In this document: positions 42,664 through 53,665 of the stretch, piece after piece | How the letters are laid out: the number at the start of each line of letters is the position of its first letter | How positions within the stretch are numbered: the stretch's first letter is position 1 | Source of the DNA: Vandiemenella viatica | Lineage: Eukaryota > Arthropoda > Insecta > Orthoptera > Morabidae | Direction: 5' to 3' | Length of the DNA: 64,000 nucleotides | NCBI GenBank assembly: GCA_031002005.1 | Contig: CM061919.1 | Coordinates: 223,632,739-223,696,738 of the forward strand | Translations under genes and position numbers: made by a program | The notes under the pieces: model-generated | Databases searched by the model: none | The model's input: the letters and a program-made list of their open reading frames with translations, nothing else | Told to the model about the DNA's origin: nothing

Positions 42664-43236
42664 CAGGGTGATTCAAAATAACGTGGACAAAATGGCATGG
42701 TAGATCAGTCATACAATAAGAATCAAAAGTCGCGTAGGAACAGAGGGTCTCAACTGCGATCCGGAGCCGCTACAGGACGTCTAAAATAAGACACAATAGA
42801 GAAGAAACAAAACCATTACAGATAATTTTATTGATAATTACTCACTCACATGCGACTAACGCAAGCCAAATGTTGAGCCTACAGCAGAAGCTCAAAGTTT
42901 TTGCCAGATGCATCGAGACAAGCCCGGCATCTCCGTTGCATGGAACGGCGCACCTTCTCAAAGATACCAGGTGTATCTCGAACACATCCGGCTGCCGCAA
43001 CGATTCTTCCTACCAAGTCTTCCGGCGTTTCAACAGGTGTTTCATACACAAGTCCTTTTAAAAATCCCCTCAAGAAAAAATCCAAGGGAGACAGGTCTGG
43101 TAATCGTGGTGGCTCGTGTTCGTATCGCAACGCCCTCTACAGGCGTTTGCGACCCTCTGTTCCTATGCGATTTTTGATCCTTATTGTATGACAGATTTAC
43201 CATGTCATTTCGTCCACATTATTTTGAATCACCCTG
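42664..43236 (-). mobile_element. Internally deleted mariner-like element with long TIRs
   Basis: A 573-bp element flanked by TA on both sides. The terminal inverted repeats are about 86 bp (42664-42749 and 43151-43236). They begin CAGGGTGATTCAAAATAA and differ at about ten positions. The interior retains only the transposase C-terminus. TA duplication and protein type fit the IS630/Tc1/mariner superfamily, and TIRs of this length are unusual for classic mariners. Confidence 0.9.
42879..43130 (-). pseudogene. Mariner-like transposase, C-terminal fragment
   Basis: An 83-codon frame with PDLSPLDFFLRGFLKGLVYE, the region around the third catalytic Asp of IS630/mariner transposases (usually SPDLxPLDFFLWG, here with Leu for Ser and Arg for Trp). 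A TPGIFEKVRRSMQRRC tail follows. The N-terminal DNA-binding and first two catalytic blocks are deleted. Confidence 0.85.
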
Positions 43237-43238
43237 TA

Positions 43239-44381
43239 TAAGGGAGACCTACAGATAATTCTGGACGTGATCAATATAAACTTGGAAATCAAAATTGCTT
43301 ATACCCTGTTGAAGGGATTGGAACTAACGTGTCCTAACATTACAGCGTATATCTTAATTTATAGCTTTAAATCTCAGATGTTTGTATTTCTCTTTCTCCT
43401 GATGCTTAAGTTCTCTTTTTTGTTTTGTGTTATTTTTGCTTATCAATGTTATTATACCTGGAAAAATTTTGAGCGCAAGGAACCATCCTCCCTAAATCTT
43501 GATGGTTGTTCCAGAAGTGGAACCGCTGTCCTCCAGAATTCGTATCTCGGATGTTACCGCTCAGCAGCATCAGGATTGAAGAGGAGCGTGATATACGAGG
43601 AGTACGAGCTGTTCTATTTGGGGCCTAAGATTATGCGTGGGCGGTTATTTGTAGTGACCACTTGTGAGTTGGGCGGCTGCGGAAGAACGCTGAGCGCTGC
43701 CCGACCTTGACCTCCGGTGCCGTGTTGCGGGTAGCGGCCAACAGGGGCCGCCGCTCAGCAGTGGCCAACGTACAACCTGCATTTTGAAGTATCTTGTCTT
43801 CTTCCTGTGCTGTAGCTAACATCACTTCTGGCTGGAAAGTTTCTGCCCAAGAACGCGAGACCACATTTTCATTATTAACTGCGATGTAACTCTTACACCG
43901 GTGTTTGTTTTTCTGTGTACTTTTTGTACATTTTAACTTCGAATTCTTCGACGCTACTCTGTTTGCACTCACCAAGGTCCCTTCTCTACAAACTAATTCC
44001 AGATAAAGTGCTAATTTATTGTCTTGCCTTTTTCCCTACCACCGTCTACTCGTAATTCTTTTCCTATATCCACCAAGGTTCATCAGCGACGAATGCCTTG
44101 TACACACCCAACACTCTGTTTCCAATCCATTCCGGTTATCGAGTATTTCCTACGCTGATTTCCACAAACAAATCTAGCTGCTCCCGTTTCCATGTGTTTG
44201 AACTGCTGTATTCTTGTAAGTATATTCAGGATACTATACAATGAAGACCTACTTAAGCATGAGCTTCACCAAAGTTTCCCTCTTCAGTTCCTTTGCATCC
44301 TCTCGTTAGATGACGAACTTTCAGTATTTTCTCTGTTGTTTACTCAACCGTGATTATTGTAGTCTGATATGCCAAGATGCT
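43239..44381. other. No recognised gene
   Basis: The plus-strand frame 43267-43710 (147 codons) starts with a hydrophobic stretch (FVFLFLLMLKFSFLFCVIFA) resembling a membrane segment, but no family is recognisable. The second half of the frame lies in a more GC-rich patch. It may be chance. Confidence 0.3.
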
Positions 44382-44392
44382 AAATTTTGTGC

Positions 44393-44653
44393 ATTTTTTT
44401 AAAATTTTTTTACTGCTTTACATCTCTCAACAGCGAGGTCTTTAGAGACGGGAAAGGATGGGTGGCAAGGATGGGGGCAAGGAATGGGAAGGAATTCGGC
44501 CATGGCCTTTTGAAGGAAGCATCCCGGCATTTGCCTGGAGTGATTTGGGAAACCATGGAAAACCCAAATCTGGATGCCCGGACGGGGATTCGAACCGCCG
44601 TCCTCCCGAATGCGAGGCAGAACGCTAACCGTTACACCGCCACGCTCGGAAAA
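44393..44653 (-). mobile_element. tRNA-derived SINE (S1), full-length
   Basis: The head is at the right, with inverted B box GGATTCGAACC and an A-box-like segment near 44620-44640. The body is conserved with 7228-7501 apart from a short internal duplication (GGATGGGTGGCAAGGATGGG). The T-rich tail is at the left (44393-44410). Target duplication AAATTTTGTGC lies at 44382-44392 and 44654-44664. Confidence 0.88.
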
Positions 44654-44664
44654 AAATTTTGTGC

Positions 44665-44989
44665 TGCAGTTCTCCCCATGCAGAATCTTAACTTTTTTTT
44701 TATCACTGCACCTAATGAGCTAACTCATTTTTGAAGTTATCTGTATTTCATGCTAACCCCTACACCAGGATATACATATGAGAATCCACTGTAACTGCAC
44801 ACAATACTCTGTCGTTGGAAATCTACGATACAGCATTAGGTGCAAACAGCATTAGTCTGACTGTAAAACAACAAACGAATACAGGGTCTTTCTTTTTGTT
44901 CCCCGAACTAAAATAAACTCTGAAAGATTGGCGCCTAAAATCAAGTGACGTCATTAAGGAAGTTTTAGTAGCGAAATTGCAAAACTTCA
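44665..44989. other. No recognised feature
   Basis: Short unassigned stretch. I see nothing in it. Confidence 0.3.
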
Positions 44990-45170
44990 CAGAAGAGACC
45001 CGGGTGAGCGATTAAATTTTCGGACTGGCATTCGGAGACAGGCCATTCTGATTTCGATTTCCTGAAATTACTGCAGGATAATTCTTTCAAAAGGCTGTCG
45101 CGACTTCCTTCCCATTCCTTGCTACCAATACTCCCAGACACTAATAACGTCAACGTAGACAAGCCGTGAA
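44990..45170 (+). mobile_element. Old S1-like SINE
   Basis: Decayed head, then TTCTGATTTCGATTTCCTG, CTTCCTTCCCATTCCTTGC and GACAAGCCGTGAAGTCTT. It shares the variant 3' end with 7935-8150, suggesting an older subfamily. It abuts the LINE to its right. Confidence 0.55.
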
Positions 45171-45171
45171 G

Positions 45172-46400
45172 TCTTAATTTTATTTTGCCTTTATCAGCCT
45201 TTCGACTGGTTTGATGCAATCCTCCATCCCATCCTATCTTGCGCTAACCTCTACATCTCTACACATCCGCTACAACCCATGTCCTCAATTATCTGCTTCA
45301 TATATTCTAATTTCTTTCTTCTTCTACAGTTCTTATCTTCCACTGTTCCCTCCACTAACAAATTAACCAATCCAGCATGTCTCAAAATATGACATACCAG
45401 CCTGCCTCTTATTTCTGTAAGCTTCTTCCACAAACTTCTTTCCTCACCCACCGAGCGGGGCGGTGTAACGGTTAGCGTTCTCGTCTCGCATTCGGGAGGA
45501 CGGCGGTTCGAATCCCCGTCCGGACATCCAGATTTGGGTTTTCCATGGTTTCCCCAAATGCAAATGCCGGGATGCTTCCTTCAAAAGGCCATGGCCGAAT
45601 TCCTTCCCATTCCTTGCCCCCAAGTAACAGAATTCACTTACTTCTCCTATTACATCCGATCCTATTTTTACATTTAATCTACTAGTATTGGTATCATTTC
45701 TGCTGCATTTCATCACTTTTCTTTTGCTTTGATTTATATTCAGTCCAAAACCTTCCTTCAGTATTTTGTTCATGATACTCAATAAGTTCTCAATATCCTT
45801 CTGCTAACAATACAATGTCATCAGCAAATCGTAGCATACTGATTTTTTCTCCCTGAACATTTATGCCACCTGAAATTTTTATTTTATTTCCTTTGTTGCT
45901 TCTTCTACATACAAGTTAAATATTAACGGGGATACCCTTTTTAAGTGATGCATGAATCTCATGATTCTCTACTTTTATTATAGATACTTGATTTTTAGTT
46001 TTTATAATTTATAAAGTATTCTTCTATCTCGATATTTTAGACCTGACTTCTTTAAAATTTCGAATATTTTGTTCCACCTCACACTATCAAAAGCTTTCTC
46101 TAAATCAAAACCCTTCCAGTATTAATCTTAAATCCAGAATTGCTTCCATCGTACCACGATTTTTCCTATATCCAAACTGATCTTCACCTACTATCTCTTC
46201 TACTACCCTTTCCATTCTTCTGTATATTATTCTGGTCAGTAATTTTAATGTATGTTATGTTAGACTAATGGTGCGATAATTCTCACATTTGTCGGCTTGT
46301 GCTTTCTTCGGAAGTGTGAAGATGATATTTTTATATTAAAATCTGTTGGAATTTCTCCTGTTTCATAACTTTTTGATATCATCTTCTTAATAGATAAAAC
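45172..46400 (-). pseudogene. LINE with reverse-transcriptase remnant, interrupted by a SINE
   Basis: Minus-strand coding traces run from 46400 down: an ETGEIPTDF block, RT palm motif FADDIVLL (about 45805-45832), then GLNINQSK (45700-45760). After the SINE come LVCHILRHAGLVNLLVEG (45300-45440) and the 3' UTR with CGACTGGTTTGATG. It is the same family as 1870-2665. Several frame breaks. About 300 bases corresponding to 2215-2515 of the other copy are missing where the SINE sits, so the SINE is associated with a deletion. Confidence 0.85.
45446..45615 (+). mobile_element. tRNA-derived SINE (S1), 3'-shortened
   Basis: The head includes GGTGTAACGGTTAGCG and GGTTCGAATCC, and the body includes GCAAATGCCGGGATGCTTCC with a small deletion before it. 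It stops near CCTTGCCCCC without an A tail, and no target duplication is seen. It replaces part of the LINE. Confidence 0.85.
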
Positions 46401-46768
46401 ATAAAAATAAAAAAGGTATTATAGACATATTTCATTCATGGTAGAAACTCCGGGGATCTGTGCCATATTTCGAACGATTTTTATCATTTAGTAGGGTCTA
46501 TATATTTGATGCCTCAAACTACACTTTTTTTTAAAATTTCTCTCAAGGAGCGTGTGTAAAATTTCCTTAACAGTAGGAGAACTCCTTGTGAGGTGGTTAA
46601 AATTATGAAGGAGCTCACACATCATTACGTTTATAGACACTTACAATAACATTTACGAACACTGTCAGACGGGGGAAGGAAAACAGAGAAACCGCCCCAG
46701 TCATCTCCCCCGGGACATTCAGCCCACTTCACTTCTGAGGCTGCCCTCTGGTGCAACTGGAAGGAACA
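46401..46768. other. No recognised feature
   Basis: AT-rich flank. Possibly the continuation of the decayed LINE, without visible motifs. Confidence 0.3.
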
Positions 46769-46779
46769 ATTTCTGTTTA

Positions 46780-47032
46780 ATTTTTTTATTATTATTTTTT
46801 ATTATTATTATTATTTTTTAATGGCATTCGGCTACATAGGCCATACAGCCAGCTCAATGTGATTAGATTCTTCCAGTGTATCAGTGTCCTCAGTGTGTCG
46901 TTGCTACTAAGTTGCTACAAGACATTCACACAGACATAACACTTAAACACCCATGCCCTCGGCCGGACTCGAACCGGCGACCTTTGGCATGCGGAGCCTG
47001 TACTCTAGCCCCTACGCTACCGAGGCCGGCCG
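46780..47032 (-). mobile_element. tRNA-derived SINE, family S3
   Basis: The minus-strand head has GCGTAGGGGCTAGAG (A-box-like) and GGTTCGAGTCC (B box). The body ends in AAT repeats (plus-strand TTATT tract 46787-46820). A perfect 11-bp duplication ATTTCTGTTTA lies at 46769-46779 and 47033-47043. A decayed relative is at 47960-48095. Confidence 0.9.
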
Positions 47033-47124
47033 ATTTCTGTTTAGTGATATTTGTCGACTGGGACACGCAGCTACTACCTGTAATTCGTTGAACAGGTCGG
47101 GGTTTTCTTTTCTTCTTTCACATA

Positions 47125-47850
47125 CGAGGTGTGTGAGAAATATAATGAAACTGATTTTCTACTTACCAAAGTTTTTATTTTTTTCAAACAACAATATTAT
47201 CTCCTTCAAAGTAATTACCTTGGGCAGCTATACACCGGCGGAGTCGTTGTTTCCACTCTTGGTAGCAGCACTGGAAGGCTTCAACTGGTAGGGCTCTTAA
47301 CTGGTCGGACACATTCTTTTTAATGTTCTCCAGAGTTCCAAAATGACGTCCTTTTAAGACATGTTTCAATAGCGGGAAAAGAAAAAAAAATCACTATGAC
47401 TTAAATCAGGTGAATAGGAGGGTTGAAGAACAACAGGAATGCGTTTTGAGGTCAAAAATTCACTGATGGAAACAGCCATGTGACACGGGGTATTGATGAA
47501 GCATCCACTTGTCTGCAATGTCTGGTCTCACACGAATCACTCTTTTCATGCGCCTTTGAAGGACACCTTTGTTAAAACACTCATCATCCTTATTGTTAAC
47601 GACGGTCTGATCTCACAAGAGCCCACATACGCTCAACGTTTTCGTTAGTTTTTGAAGTTGAAGGTCTCGCTGATCGAAGATGATCTTCAACGTGTTCTCG
47701 GCTTTCCAAAAATGATTTGTACCAGCGGAAAACTTGTGTCCTTGATAATCAATGTCCCATATAGACTTGCTTCAACTTTTCAAAGGTCACACTTACGAAT
47801 TCTTCAAGTTTAACACAACGTTGCTCTAAATTTCGATTTTGTAACACATA
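47125..47850 (-). pseudogene. Decayed mariner transposon and transposase
   Basis: The left end ACGAGGTGTGTGAGAAATAT follows a TA. The right end is not identified. Minus-strand traces, in several frames, include SRTQVFRWYKSFLESRE and RSARPSTSKTNENVER (N-terminal DNA-binding part). A conserved C-terminus follows (LKGRHFGTLENIKKN and AAQGNYFEGDN, 47184-47369). The first catalytic region is missing and the later ones are broken by stops, so it is inactive. It is a different lineage from 19224-20118. Confidence 0.8.
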
Positions 47851-47959
47851 ACAAAAAAACACAAATTATTTAATGGCGCTGTCAAAAATAATGTGCTGGC
47901 TGAACGGAGTTGAAACTCGTACTGAGTATATTGAACTAGGTACTGTTTCAGGCTGCTCT

Positions 47960-48095
47960 CATGTAACGTTGGGACTTAATGGTGAGTTCGAGACAAGAGG
48001 AACATAATTAAAATCACCCATGCTCAAGGCCGGACAACAACCAATGACCCTACAATGAGAGGCCAACGAACTAGCCCCTACATTGCCAGTTAAGA
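47960..48095 (-). mobile_element. Old S3-like SINE remnant
   Basis: The reverse complement retains AATGTAGGGGCTAGTTCG and GTCCGGCCTTGAGCATGGGT, like the head of 46780-47032. Boundaries are uncertain. Confidence 0.45.
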
Positions 48096-48985
48096 GTAAG
48101 ATAGCACGACAACCACCCGTCTTAAATAACGCAACATTAACTGGACACGCCTTTGAACTAGTCTGGGTTCCGTTGCTGTGTAGGTATTCGCTAGACCCCG
48201 TCGGTGTGGTTTGACTGTGTAGACGGTCAATTGGCCTGTTGGCGGGGTCAAGAGAGGTCAGCTGGTCAGACGCAAACAGTCCTCCGATTAATTGCGGCGC
48301 GCATGTATTATTCACCAGCAGCTAACTGCCTCTTAATGGCGGACCCACCCCCACAACAAGGCCGGTTTGCAAATTTCCCGCGCGCGTGCGTCGGCGCCAC
48401 CAGTCTCACCCCTGCAGCTCGGAATAAATTCCATTTCCTTCGCAACGCGCGCGTGAATTATTAATTTATTCAGAAACGGTAAAACATTGCCGCCGGAAGC
48501 AGATGTGTTTTTGCGAAGGAGGTGGCGAGAGTACGCGATCAGATTGTAAACTGCGGAAAACTTCAGAGGTGGTGAAAGCAGGGAGGAAATTGTCTTGCTG
48601 TCGGGAAACTCTTCGTAGTTTGTGTCAGAACTTTGTTAGTACTGTTAGCAGACTGTTGAAAAGTTAATATCGATCATAACAAACACTCCGCAGAACGAAA
48701 AAGAAGAAATATTTGCTTGCTCCCACAATAACGTAATAAAAATAACTTAATATTAGTGACTAATTGTTATGTCTGCTACGGGATGTCCTTGCAAAAGATG
48801 TTAACAGATGGCTCGGTAATCGCAATAAATGCGTTCTTATAAATAGTGTTTCGAAGCCAAGAGGAAAAAAAAAAAAAAAAACATCAATTAGTTAGGAAGT
48901 AGGTATAATTATCCTTCATGAATTTACTTGTTTATAACTATCCCAGAACAAAAATTTAGCTTAGGACAAATACATTTAAGCCAGT
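48096..48985. other. No recognised gene; CpG-rich patch
   Basis: Positions 48190-48560 are CpG-rich (for example GCGCGCGTGCGTCGGCGCC) against an AT-rich background. Short frames only. A promoter-associated island or a methylation-free patch is possible but unsupported. Confidence 0.3.
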
Positions 48986-50573
48986 ACCATAAGGTGACCA
49001 GACGTCCTGCTTTTGGCGGGACAGTCCCGATTTTTAACAATTTGTCCCGCGTCCCGCCGCGTTTTAAAAAAGTCCCGATTTTTTGAAAGAGTGCATGGCA
49101 AGCTTCTGAAATAATTTTCAGTTCCATTATTAATGTTTTGGAAAAAAAAAAAAAAAAAAAACACTTTAAAGCATAAAATTATTGCATATTGTGCAGACAA
49201 CACGAACACAAATTTTGGAGGAAAAGGGAGAAGAGGTACAATTAATATTTTTTATAAATTAAACAAAAACCTTAATCAAAACATTATTGGTGTTGGTTGT
49301 GCAGCGCACATAATACAGAACGCCATTCAAACAGCTGTTGGCTTGTTGCCTTTAGATGTGGAAAATATTGTTATTAAAATATATTCTTATTTATATATAT
49401 ACACTGTGCGCGTTGAAATGCTTAAAGAATTTTGTGAAACTGCGGAAGTCGAATACCAGAAAATTCTTGGATACAGTAAAACGCGCTAGTTAGCTCTTTT
49501 GCCAACTGTCGAAAGAATTTTGAAAATCCTACTTTGAACCATAGGATAAATGTCCTAGAATTTTTAGAAGAGGTTTTTGAAAAATAATCTTCAAAAATTT
49601 GGCTCGAGTTTGTACATAATCAAGCAGCTCTTTTTCAAAACGCTATAAAACTTATTGAAGGTGACAAAATGTCTGCAATCGAAGTAGCAAATGAAGTTAA
49701 TAATTTAAGATTTCAGTGTCAAGAGCGGTTAGAAAATAATTTGCTTCCTTTCTATCCGTAATAGTCTAAGTCAGCTAGAAGAACAAGGTATAATAAATCG
49801 TGCAGATATCGTGAATCACGTTAAGAAGTTCTACAGTAACTGCTTAGATTATTTAGAAGAGTGGAAGGTGCATTATAATGATATTGAACATTTTCATTGA
49901 GTTACATTAAAAAAAGAACTTAATTGGAATGATGTACTAAAATCATTTGGTCATATTAATCAAAATTTTCCATATAGTAATAATTCCGAATTTTTTTATG
50001 AAGTATCATTATTAAAAAAAATATATTGACAGGAAAAAGGTTAAATCCTGGTCTTCAGCAAAGGTCACAATAGAGAACAAATGGTTTGAAATATTTAATC
50101 ATTTTGGAACAAACCATGTTCCATACAATAATGCATTAAAAATGGTAGAATACGCGCTGTCCTTACCAGGAACTGCGACTGGACTCGTTTTTTCTACAGT
50201 AAATAAAGTGTTGACATCAGAAAAGTCACAATTAAGTGCTGAGACTTCGAAAGCCATATTATGTGTGAAATATAATCTAACAAAGTCTTGTGAAAAATTT
50301 CATGAACTGTTAAACAATCTACTGAAAAAATCACTCAAATGAGAAATATCTCAAAGAATAAAATACTATACATAATTTTTTAATGTATTATATTTTTAAA
50401 TTGTAATTATGTTGAAATTAAAAAAATATATTAATACTATTTTTGAGTTATACAAAAAAAATTGTTGCTCCATATTGACCAACTTTTTATTCACGAACAC
50501 TCCCCCCCCCCCCCCCCCCCCCTCCGTCAATGATGTCCCGCTTTACCAATGTTAAAATCTGGTCACTTTACAG
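48986..50573 (+). mobile_element. Decayed hAT transposon
   Basis: The left end contains AAGGTGACCAGACGTCC, and the reverse complement of the right end contains AAAGTGACCAGATTTTA, forming an inverted pair. Between them lie recognisable hAT transposase blocks on the plus strand. The exact termini and 8-bp duplication were not resolved. A 21-base C run (50502-50522) sits just inside the right end. The 5' half of the gene is missing. Confidence 0.75.
49133..50342 (+). pseudogene. hAT transposase pseudogene
   Basis: The first frame (49133-49489) has YCADNTNTNFGG and NIIGVGCAAHIIQNAI, matching the middle of a hAT transposase subgroup. It then reads through several stops (49490-50140). The last frame (50142-50342) has EYALSLPGTATGLVFSTVNK and a downstream TSEKSQLSAET segment, corresponding to the C-terminal dimerisation domain, with ER of the usual ERxFS replaced. 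The N-terminal zinc finger is absent. Non-functional. Confidence 0.8.
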
Positions 50574-50730
50574 AACCACAACTTATATATCGACATTAAC
50601 AATAGGGTTGACTGGTCCTAAGGACGACATGCAGCTTATGTCTGTGACAAATCACGAATCGATGGATGGATGAGCAATCAGATCCACCTTTGAATGAAGC
50701 AGCAAGTTAACGAAACCATCCAATCACGCT

Positions 50731-50842
50731 CAGTGACATAGCTAGGTCAACAAGGGGTCCCCTTGGGGTATGCTTGGGGGTCCCCTGAGCGTGAGGGCCC
50801 CGGTGCACTGCACCGCCTAGCCCCATAGTAGCAACGCCCCTG
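50731..50842. mobile_element. hAT-type MITE, family M1, copy 3
   Basis: A 112-bp element with ends CAGTGACATAGCTAGG and (reverse complement of the right end) CAGGGGCGTTGCTACT. The perfect 8-bp duplication ATCACGCT lies at 50723-50730 and 50843-50850. It is a shorter internal-deletion form of the 10482 copy (shared GTGCACTGCACCGCCTA). Confidence 0.92.
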
Positions 50843-50850
50843 ATCACGCT

Positions 50851-51530
50851 GGAAGAGTTTGAATCATTGATCTGTGTAGCTACTGAATCCTTTTTCCGCT
50901 GAGACTCTGCAGGATGTAATGGAAAATTTCATTCTGCGTTTGCGGCACCAACCTCGAGCGGCGGACATTTTGAAAACATTGTCATGTGATTCATTCATTG
51001 CAGAGCTTTCAGAGGTCGAGTTTATTTGTTCATTCTGGTACGAGCTGTACAGCGTACAGCGCCATCTGTTAACAGCTTTTATAACATTTTGTTTAAACTT
51101 CTATATGAAATTCTTACAGCTTTCACGATAAAAATACCGTCTGTTGGATTCTTCTGTCGATCTTTGTTTTCGAAATTTAACATTTTGAAATGGTAAATGG
51201 ATGGCTCCTGAAACACACCTCGAAATAGAGGTTTGTGTGTATTACATCGCTGTATCTGTTTAGAATTAAGCTATTGTGTTTGTGAATCTATGCTACGCGA
51301 GTTTAAATTTAACGAACGGTGCCAGTTCCCAATAGTTTTAGGAATTGTACATATTATGGTTGTTAATCTACACTGACAACATTACTCTATTTCAATCTTT
51401 TTGCAGATAAATATATGTGGCGAAATTATAGACACCGAGAAATGGATAGGCAAAGCATTCCTCACAGTTAAAACGAAATTAAAGGGTACAGTTACTGGTT
51501 TACCTTTCCATAAATATTACTTTCATGTGA
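50851..51530. other. No recognised feature
   Basis: Unassigned. The 70-codon frame 50919-51131 (+) is unrecognised. Confidence 0.3.
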
Positions 51531-51533
51531 TAA

Positions 51534-51681
51534 GGGGGCATCCATTAATTACGTGAGGTGTTTTGCCAGAATTCCGGACCCTAAGATGACGTGAGATTTC
51601 CGTCGCCCCCCCCCCCCCCCCCTTGGTGAGATTTCCCCGGATCCCCTCCCATTTCACCTCACGTAATTAATGGATGTCCCC
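51534..51681. mobile_element. Short Harbinger-like MITE, family H2
   Basis: A 148-bp element with ends GGGGGCATCCATTAATTACG and (reverse complement of the right end) GGGGACATCCATTAATTACG, flanked by TAA on both sides (51531-51533, 51682-51684). The inverted repeats extend about 27 bp. A C run of 17 lies at 51606-51622. No coding capacity. Confidence 0.87.
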
Positions 51682-51684
51682 TAA

Positions 51685-53194
51685 GGAGGGTACAAGAACT
51701 TCAAATATCGCTCATATTTGCATAGTTTACAATCTTTTATGTAAATTTCTATCTCAACTTTGGCAGAGAAGTATTTCGTACCTCCTCAAAATGCATTCAT
51801 TATACTTACAAAACATATTTTCCTGTAAAAAATATATTTAAAAAAATCCTGTCGTCTAATACAGTGCATAGACATCTCATGAGTATTCGGGCATTGTGTA
51901 TCTTTGCTCTGCTTGACTTCATTAACATTGGTACGACGAAACCTGCCTGTTGAGGACTATATTATCATATGTCTGGTTTTATACAGCAGTTTAGCATGTC
52001 ATTATCACATTAATTCTTGTGGTGAACATCAGGTGACTAAATCTTCCTGTACACCCATCTTGGTGTCGTTTCTGGGAAAACAAATATCGACAGCTTTAAA
52101 ATTTCCTCCGCCGAATGTTACAACCCGCTTGCTGAACACACTTATTTTTTATATGGCTTCTAAAAAGTGCCATCTATTTTTGCTTTATATCGCGACGAGA
52201 TGCTAGCAATACAATAAGAGCACAGTATTTATAACTTGATGGAAGTTCTACCTTCTGTGCGAAGTCGCTTTAGATGCATTAATTTGAATTGTTTGAAAAT
52301 AAAATTAATGATTGTTCTTCCTGGTATTGGATAGAACTGATAAAAATGAAATATGAAGAACGCTTGTCGTTTGCTGTTGGAAAACGAGAAACAGAACCAA
52401 ATATTCTGTTCCACAAACGTTTCTTACAGACCAAAGTGCACTGGCGGTAAGAAATCTTCCCGGCTTCTGCGTTCAGATGATGGTCCGTTTTCTTTGGGTG
52501 AGTAGGCCGAACGATAGCAGAGACAGAAAACACGACAAGCCGAGGATGTTTGTGGGAGAGTTTAAACTACTACGCATGCTGGTCGATAACAGGCGTACCT
52601 TGTTTCATGTGGCTACATGCGAACTCTTTTAAATTAGCGGCTGGCAGGCTGTCGGGTACGCCGCGAGCCAGCGTAGAACGTGCGTGGCCACCCGACCGAA
52701 AACAGGGACAACGAGAGTGGGGGAGGGGGGGAGAGAGTCGAGGGCGCAGAGATCGATAGCGAGCGAGGAGTCGACAACGCACTGACCTTGTCAGCGGTCG
52801 TACTGCCATAGTATTCAGAGAGTTTCCACGTATCAAACCCCAACATGTATGTACAAATACACCGTCGACAAATAATTCCAAACTCTCCCAAAAAAAAAGT
52901 GTGGAGTAAGAAAAAAATGGGATATGTGTGGGAGGACTAGTACAGATACTTTGAATTAATATAACGTAGTAAGGCTTTTGAGCCGTGGTTTAGACGGTAA
53001 AAATTTCGTTCGGTATCGGGTTTCGGAGTAGAGCCAACGAGTCAATATCTTTAGAAATAACAGTACCACAGCTTCTAAGGGTAAATACATACAGTTTAAC
53101 GTATAGTTTATTAGTGGAAAGAAATCTGTAAGTAAAGTTATTGAAGACAGCTCTTGTGGAACAGCTGGCGTGTGTTTCTTAGAGAAAAGATATT
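51685..53194. other. No recognised gene; CpG-rich patch
   Basis: AT-rich except 52620-52790, which is GC-rich with GGGGGAGGGGGGGAG. The frames at 51904-52206 (+), 52881-52570 (-) and 53234-52956 (-) show no recognisable domain. Confidence 0.3.
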
Positions 53195-53665
53195 CATGAG
53201 TCATGACGACAAGCTGTCGTTCGATTTCAGACATAAAGATGTGAGGAAATTTTCTTTTTTAGGTAAGGAGGTCACGGATCAATGGCGTAGCTGGGGCCCC
53301 GGTGCAAAAAATATTTTGGGCCCTCAGGCCAGATGGGCGACCTTTTTTTGCTTTGTGTTGCTGGTAAGGGCCCCCTGAGCTGAGGATGGGGCCCTTGAGT
53401 TGTGCTTAGGGGCCCCCCTGAGCAGTGAGAGGGCCCTTAGTGAGGGACTTCCTGTGTCTCAGGGGCTCCCTTAGACGACTGTAGAGCTAAAAAAAAGGTC
53501 GCCAGTTTGCCAATAAATGATGAATAATTTTCCAAAAACATTGAAGGGATTTAAAATTAACGTTCGTAGAGGGCAAAGGGAAGGGGGGGGGGAGGGTGGT
53601 ACAATAAAGAGGTGAAAAATGGATGTGTAAGGAAATTGATACCGGAGTGTGCACTCCGTCGGAAT
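53195..53665 (+). pseudogene. LINE 3' end (family J2) interrupted by a MITE
   Basis: Before the insertion the frame reads DFRHKDVRKFSFLGKEV, matching the LINE at 60733-61239 (DFRHKGVGRFSFLGKGV). After it the frame resumes as MMNNFPKTLKGFK, matching MMNNLPKTLNEFK. The 3' UTR then follows, with GAGGGCAAAGGG and a paired GGAGTG/CACTCC motif. A related 3' UTR is at 62935-63190. 5'-truncated. Confidence 0.8.
53280..53508. mobile_element. hAT-type MITE, family M1, copy 4, in a LINE
   Basis: It begins CAATGGCGTAGCTGGGGCCC and shares GGGCCCTCAGGCCAGAT with the copy at 10482, and AGAGCTAAAAAAAAGGTCG with 25098. The right terminus appears to be missing, so no duplication could be set. The position is fixed by the break in LINE homology on both sides. 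Confidence 0.65.

Noticed and set aside
43267..43710. 147-codon frame with a hydrophobic segment as a possible membrane protein
   Set aside because: The hydrophobic part is in T-rich DNA that favours Phe/Leu codons, no family is recognisable, and the frame spans a composition change.
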